Below are positions 30,349 through 33,966 of a DNA stretch of 33,966 nt, piece after piece. The stretch comes from a virus. Numbering within the stretch: position 1 is the first letter of the stretch; the number at the start of each line of letters is the position of its first letter. Made by a program: the position numbers and the translations under genes. Under the pieces are notes generated by a model. The model was not told where the DNA came from, did no database searches, and saw only the letters and a list, made by a program, of their open reading frames with translations. Where the stretch lies: positions 1-33,966 of IMG/VR virus record IMGVR_UViG_3300023208_000010; one strand, given 5' to 3'.

Positions 30349-32954
30349 CCGGCGCGCGGCTCAACTCCCGGCGCAGTATCGCCATCGACACGCTGCCTTC
30401 GCGCGGGAGCGACGGGCCAGCGCCCGGCATTCTCGATACGCTGATGGCGGCGGGGCGGGTCGAAGACGATGACCTATCGACCACGCAGGACCTGCGGATC
30501 ATCGATGCGTACAAGGGCCTGTCCGAGGCGCTGATCGAGGCGGGCGAAAAGCCCGACGGTTGGAAAGTCGGCATTGCGGAATCGCTGGTCAATACCGGCG
30601 AGCGGGTCGATGGCCTGTACGATCGTGACGCGCTGTGGGAAGCGGTGCAGTGGATGCGCAAGCAGCGGCCCGGGGCGTTCAAAGACCTGCCCAGCGATCG
30701 CGCGACATTCGAACAGAATGTTCTCAACCGCGGCGGTGCATCGCAAGAGGACGCCTATACCGCTAGCCGCGGGCCGGGCTGGGCAGCATTTATTGGCGGT
30801 ACTGCGGTCGGCCTGAAGGATCCGTGGAACCTGGTCACCACGATCTTTGGCGGCGGGGCCAAGACGATAGGCAGCGCCATCCTGCGCGAGGCCGTGGTCA
30901 ATACGGCGTTCGAGGCTGCGCAGCAGCCGGTGGTCGCGCGCAACCGCGCACGGCGCGGAGAGGAGCTGACCGGCCAAGAGGCGGCGATCAACATTGCCGG
31001 GGCGGCTGTGGTGGGCGGTGTGCTGGGCGGGGCAGGCAAGTATGTCGGCGACAACTGGGGGGCCATCAAGGCTTTGCCCAAGGCGGCGCAGCAGCGGGCA
31101 TGGCAGAAGATTGCGCCCCATTTACCCGAGAAGCTGCGCGGCACGATGGACTGGGACGCAGTGACGGACGATGTGTTGCCGGACCTGGCCGAGGGCCTGA
31201 TCGGTCGCGGCAACCTGACGCCGGATGAGACCACGGCGATCGACACCTCGCGGGTGCATGCAGGCGTCCGTTCTGCCAGCCCGTTCACCGATGACCCGGC
31301 AGGCGACATGGCGCATCTGGAAGAACTGGGCGACATGATGCGCCGCATCATCGCGGATGCCGGCGGGAGCGATGCGCCGCCGCCGCGCGCAGTGCGACCG
31401 GCGGCCGTGATGCAGCCATCCGCCGGGGCGGCAACGGGCAGCGGAAGGGCGGTGCTGAAGCGCAACATCGGCATTACCGAGAGCAATCTGAACCCGAGGG
31501 CGAAGAACCCGAATTCATCGGCCTATGGCACGTACCAGTTCACGACGCCCACGTGGCTGACATTCTGGAAGCGGCGCTATGGCACCAAGGGCATGAGCGA
31601 TGCCCAGATCGCGGCCAAGCGCAGCGACCCGCGCTATCAGGAAATCCTGATGGATGACCTGATAGATTACAACACGCGGGTGCTGGCGCGCGCCGGGTTC
31701 AACGACAGTGCAGGCAACCTGTACCTTGCCCATTTTGCAGGAGCCGAGACAGCTGCCAAGCTGCTGCGAGCCGACAGGAATGCGCCTGCTGCCTCGATCT
31801 TTTCGCCGGATGCGATCAATGCCAACGGATCAATCCTGCGCGGCAAGACGGTAGGCCAGGTCATCGACTGGGCGCATCGCAAGATGGGCAGCACGCCAGC
31901 GCCCGGTACGGCGCGGGCAGCGGGCGATAGTGGCGACCCGGTTGCTGCGATCGACAGCCAGCTTGCCGACATTGATCGCCAGCTCGCCGAGCTCGATGCG
32001 GCGGATGGAGCCCAGCCCAGCGCGATCGATGCCGCGCCGCTGGTCGACGTGGATGCGATCATGCCAGAGCCGCTGGACTTCAGCGCATCGATCCCCATGC
32101 CGAGGGTGCCGCTGGAAGAGGCGGAGCGCGCGGCGGGGCTTTCACTGGTGACGGCGCGCTATGCCACGCCGGAGGATGTGCGTGCGGCGCTTGAACCGAC
32201 CGCGCCGGTGGAGCTGTTCGAAGCGGTGGTCGCGCCGCGCCAGCAGGTGCTGGCCATGGCTGAAAGCGCAGAGCCGCAGGCGCAGGCCGTGATGCGGGCG
32301 GTGCTGGGCAAAGAGCGGGCCGACGCGCTGGCGCAGGTGGCAGAGCGTGTGAGAGGGGCCGATGCCGATGCGCTGCCCGCCCGCCTGGCGGAAGTGACGC
32401 CTGCGGACGTGGCGGCCATCGGCCAGTGGGAGGCACGTTTCCGGCAGGGCATGGAGATCATGCAGATGCGGGAGGCCGGTGCCGTGGACGCGCGCATGGC
32501 CGAAGCGCTGCCGATGGCGGAGGCGCGCTGGGCCGATGCAACCGGCATCGACCTGCCCGACGATCTGCGCGGCGACATGCCGGATGCGCTGCGGTCCTTC
32601 ATGCTGCGCGAGCAGGTGGCGACGCCAGCGGCAAGCCGGGCTGCGGCGCAGCAGACCGGTGGCGGGGCGCGGGCAGGCGACGATTACGGGGCGACCGAAA
32701 CACCCGGCCCCATGGCAGAGACCGTGGCCCGAGAGTTTGACGAAGCGGATGGCCCCGGCAGCGAGGTGGTCAGCGATAGTCTGGACCATGACATGCGGGC
32801 GGTGCTGGCGCGGGAGGATGAGGCCAGGCCGTTGTTCAACCCCGATGACATGTTCCGCCTGGACACGGGCGACGAGCCGCGCCCGGTGGCCGATGTGCTG
32901 GAAGCGATCGATGACGAACAGGCCGCGATCGAGACCATCAGGGGGTGCCTGTGA
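30345..32954 (+). CDS. gp16-like internal virion protein with lytic transglycosylase
   Basis: This 869-residue protein is shorter than T7 gp16 (1318). The N-terminal 260 residues are helical, with a Gly-rich stretch (AGAAVVGGVLGGAGKY) that may interact with membranes. The SLT-type muralytic domain spans about 370-520: GITESNLNPRAKN with probable catalytic Glu379, SSAYGTYQFTTPTW, LYLAHFAGAETAAKLL and VGQVIDWAHRKM. It would open a local hole in peptidoglycan for DNA ejection. In T7 gp16 the SLT domain is near the N-terminus; here it is internal. The gene ends 2 bp before the stop of the converging membrane-protein gene. Confidence 0.85.
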   Translation: MTGARLNSRRSIAIDTLPSRGSDGPAPGILDTLMAAGRVEDDDLSTTQDLRIIDAYKGLSEALIEAGEKPDGWKVGIAESLVNTGERVDGLYDRDALWEAVQWMRKQRPGAFKDLPSDRATFEQNVLNRGGASQEDAYTASRGPGWAAFIGGTAVGLKDPWNLVTTIFGGGAKTIGSAILREAVVNTAFEAAQQPVVARNRARRGEELTGQEAAINIAGAAVVGGVLGGAGKYVGDNWGAIKALPKAAQQRAWQKIAPHLPEKLRGTMDWDAVTDDVLPDLAEGLIGRGNLTPDETTAIDTSRVHAGVRSASPFTDDPAGDMAHLEELGDMMRRIIADAGGSDAPPPRAVRPAAVMQPSAGAATGSGRAVLKRNIGITESNLNPRAKNPNSSAYGTYQFTTPTWLTFWKRRYGTKGMSDAQIAAKRSDPRYQEILMDDLIDYNTRVLARAGFNDSAGNLYLAHFAGAETAAKLLRADRNAPAASIFSPDAINANGSILRGKTVGQVIDWAHRKMGSTPAPGTARAAGDSGDPVAAIDSQLADIDRQLAELDAADGAQPSAIDAAPLVDVDAIMPEPLDFSASIPMPRVPLEEAERAAGLSLVTARYATPEDVRAALEPTAPVELFEAVVAPRQQVLAMAESAEPQAQAVMRAVLGKERADALAQVAERVRGADADALPARLAEVTPADVAAIGQWEARFRQGMEIMQMREAGAVDARMAEALPMAEARWADATGIDLPDDLRGDMPDALRSFMLREQVATPAASRAAAQQTGGGARAGDDYGATETPGPMAETVAREFDEADGPGSEVVSDSLDHDMRAVLAREDEARPLFNPDDMFRLDTGDEPRPVADVLEAIDDEQAAIETIRGCL

Positions 32955-32956
32955 TG

Positions 32957-33352
32957 TCAGCCAAAGAACGGTCGGATCAGCAGCCAGTAAAGCGGCCAGA
33001 TTTCAGCCAGAAAGAGGTTTATAGTAACGATTACGATCCAGTTCCACCACGTCCAATTTGTACCGTCAGTAAAAAGCAAGATTGCGGTGATGATCGATCC
33101 AATCTGCCAAGCTATGAGCGCACCGACCTTTTGGTGATCGTCGCGCCACAGCCTGATGGCCATGTAAACGCCGGTGTGAATGAGCGTATTTGCGAGACCA
33201 AGATGGAATTGGCCATCTGGCGCATTTGGAAAAAACAGGGTCGAAAGATTAGACACGGCAATCAGTGCCAGCCATATCAAACCGGGCCATGGCAATCGCG
33301 CCAAGGAAGTCGCAATAGTAATGGTATAAAGCGCCACCACCCAGCCCAGCAT
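32957..33352 (-). CDS. multi-pass membrane protein opposing the late operon
   Basis: A strong ribosome site (AAGGAGGT, 4 bp before the ATG at 33352) makes this gene convincing. The 131-residue product is very hydrophobic, with segments at about 3-16, 23-41, 51-68, 76-95 and 103-126 and many tryptophans (TNWTWWNWIVI). Only short loops join them. It is convergent with the virion operon, 2 bp apart, and its start faces the antirepressor control region. The strand and placement, independent of lytic genes, fit a lysogenic-conversion gene such as a superinfection-exclusion protein; a holin is a less likely alternative. I do not recognise the family. Confidence 0.75.
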   Translation of the reverse strand: MLGWVVALYTITIATSLARLPWPGLIWLALIAVSNLSTLFFPNAPDGQFHLGLANTLIHTGVYMAIRLWRDDHQKVGALIAWQIGSIITAILLFTDGTNWTWWNWIVIVTINLFLAEIWPLYWLLIRPFFG

Positions 33353-33398
33353 AGCAACCTCCTTGATCGAGTCGGCATTTTGTGCCATAGGCTGCAGC

Positions 33399-33416
33399 GT
33401 TGCGCAAATTCGCAAC
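33399..33416. repeat. inverted repeat upstream of the C4-like RNA
   Basis: GTTGCG (33399-33404) and CGCAAC (33411-33416) form a perfect dyad around CAAATT, between the membrane-protein start and the C4-like RNA. It may be a regulator site for either direction or the first stem of the RNA. Confidence 0.4.
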
Positions 33417-33422
33417 AAGGGG

Positions 33423-33545
33423 TTGGACTCCCTTTTCCTACAGGCGCAGCCCGCGCCACACGCCCCGTGTGGGCGCGGCTTTTCGTATGGTCGGGCGTGT
33501 CGCGAGCACCGCAAGGTGCGCCGTTTCCTGTAGGCGGTAGTCCAA
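33423..33545 (+). ncRNA. c4: C4-like antisense RNA controlling the antirepressor
   Basis: The RNA would contain TTGGACT (33423-33429) and CCTACAGG (33437-33444), which pair with CCTGTAGG (33527-33534) and AGTCCAA (33539-33545) in the same RNA. Between them lie a GC hairpin (CCGCGCC 33451-33457 with GGCGCGG 33472-33478, followed by CTTTT) and a GCAA-tetraloop hairpin (GCACC 33506-33510, GGTGC 33515-33519). The 3' elements are also complementary to the antirepressor leader: AGTCCAA to TTGGACT at 33570-33576, and TCCTGTAG (33526-33533) to CTACAGGA at 33591-33598, the ribosome site. This two-block pairing is the known plan of P1/P7/P22 C4 RNA, which blocks ant translation. Confidence 0.8.
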
Positions 33546-33590
33546 TCGTGGCACGTCCGACCACCCGCTTTGGACTGCGGGACCGGACTT

Positions 33591-33605
33591 CTACAGGAGA
33601 AGCCC
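33591..33605 (+). promoter_or_regulatory. antirepressor ribosome site, target of the antisense RNA
   Basis: AGGAG (33595-33599) lies 6 bp before the GTG at 33606. CTACAGGA (33591-33598) is the exact complement of the second block of the C4-like RNA, so pairing would hide the ribosome site. TTGGACT at 33570-33576 is the first target block. Confidence 0.7.
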
Positions 33606-33966
33606 GTGGCTAACGATCTGATCAACTATCAATTCGAGAGTGAAACTGTCCGCGTCATCATGATTGCGGGTGACCCATGGTTTGTTGCGAACGACCTCGC
33701 CAAGGCGCTCGGCTATTCGTTGGCAACCAACATGACCAAGATGCTGGAAGACGATGAAAAGGGTATTCACAATGTGAATACCCTTGGCGGGGATCAGGAT
33801 CACCTCATTGTGTCAGAATCCGGCATGTATGCGGCAGTCCTTAAATCTCGCCGTCCGCAGGCGAAGCGTTTCCGGCGCTGGGTGACGGGTGAGGTTCTGC
33901 CGTCGCTGCGCCGCACGGGCAGCTATACGCTGCACACGCACGAGCCGCCGCCAGCGGTGGCGGGGG
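33606..33966 (+). CDS. ant: BRO-family antirepressor (partial)
   Basis: This gene starts with GTG at 33606 after AGGAG and runs off the right edge after about 120 residues. The visible part is a BRO-N domain: INYQFESETVRVIMIAGDPWF, VANDLAKALGYSLATN, NVNTLGGDQDHLIVSESGMYAAVL and KSRRPQAKRFRRWVTGEVLPSLRRTG. BRO-N proteins of phages bind DNA or the repressor and act as antirepressors. The C-terminal domain, which decides the partner, lies outside the window. The upstream C4-like RNA and its complementary ribosome site indicate translation control. It would counter the repressor at 7229-7642, which has no self-cleavage domain. Confidence 0.9.
   Translation, partial: MANDLINYQFESETVRVIMIAGDPWFVANDLAKALGYSLATNMTKMLEDDEKGIHNVNTLGGDQDHLIVSESGMYAAVLKSRRPQAKRFRRWVTGEVLPSLRRTGSYTLHTHEPPPAVAG

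Noticed and set aside
33415-33450. tRNA T-arm-like GGTTGGACTCCC
   Set aside because: No acceptor or anticodon arms surround it; the sequence is explained by pairing within the C4-like RNA.
32945-33613. Rightward 222-codon frame opposite the membrane protein
   Set aside because: It is the shadow of a gene with a strong ribosome site and clear membrane helices, and its own product shows no domain.

Overview
The window is almost entirely a temperate, short-tailed (podovirus-type) prophage. GC-rich coding and protein style suggest an alphaproteobacterial host, probably a sphingomonad; this is an impression from codon and protein style, not a database match. The morphogenesis genes follow the T7-like order: terminase, portal, scaffold, capsid, tail tubular A and B, then gp13-, gp14-, gp15- and gp16-like internal virion proteins. 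They are combined with a tyrosine integrase, a repressor/Cro switch and an antirepressor, so this is a lysogenic relative of the T7-like phages. No phage RNA polymerase, endolysin or tail fibre is visible. The right edge cuts through the antirepressor gene, so the prophage continues beyond the window.

Layout. (1) 1-206: left end, with a possible 3' end of a host gene and short direct and inverted repeats near the presumed attachment site. (2) 207-7056: a leftward early operon of 18 tightly packed genes, often with ATGA or TGATG overlaps. It runs from a proline-rich protein through many small proteins, a GD/GY-repeat protein, an acyl carrier protein, a DNA methyltransferase, zinc-ribbon and HTH proteins and the integrase, to two unknown genes. 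(3) 7057-7987: immunity region. A leftward HTH repressor with its own terminator is flanked by two near-identical outward-facing promoters with dyad operators, and a Cro-like gene faces right. (4) 7984-12169: rightward replication genes: a Toprim primase, a helicase interrupted by an in-frame TGA, and a conserved phage gene frameshifted in a G tract. (5) 12161-14505: a second leftward operon of four genes with its own operator-promoter. (6) 14506-15765: about 1.26 kb without convincing genes, holding paired TGTTCCG boxes, a third operator-promoter and GC palindromes. It is a candidate origin or packaging region. (7) 15766-32954: late structural operon. An anti-Thoeris-like (Tad2/DUF2829) gene lies between terminase and portal, and another operator-promoter lies before the capsid gene. 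(8) 32957-33966: a leftward multi-pass membrane protein, then a C4-type antisense RNA and the antirepressor it would control.

How it fits together. A 17-bp dyad element, consensus TTTCGCCATTTGTGAAA, recurs at six places: two at the leftward early promoter, one at the cro promoter, and one each at the 14.5 kb leftward promoter, the late promoter and the capsid promoter. One repressor could therefore hold down the whole lytic programme. The repressor shows no self-cleaving protease domain. Induction probably depends on the antirepressor, whose translation the C4-like RNA would block. The broken helicase and the frameshifted gene suggest a prophage beginning to decay, unless they are recoded or sequencing errors.
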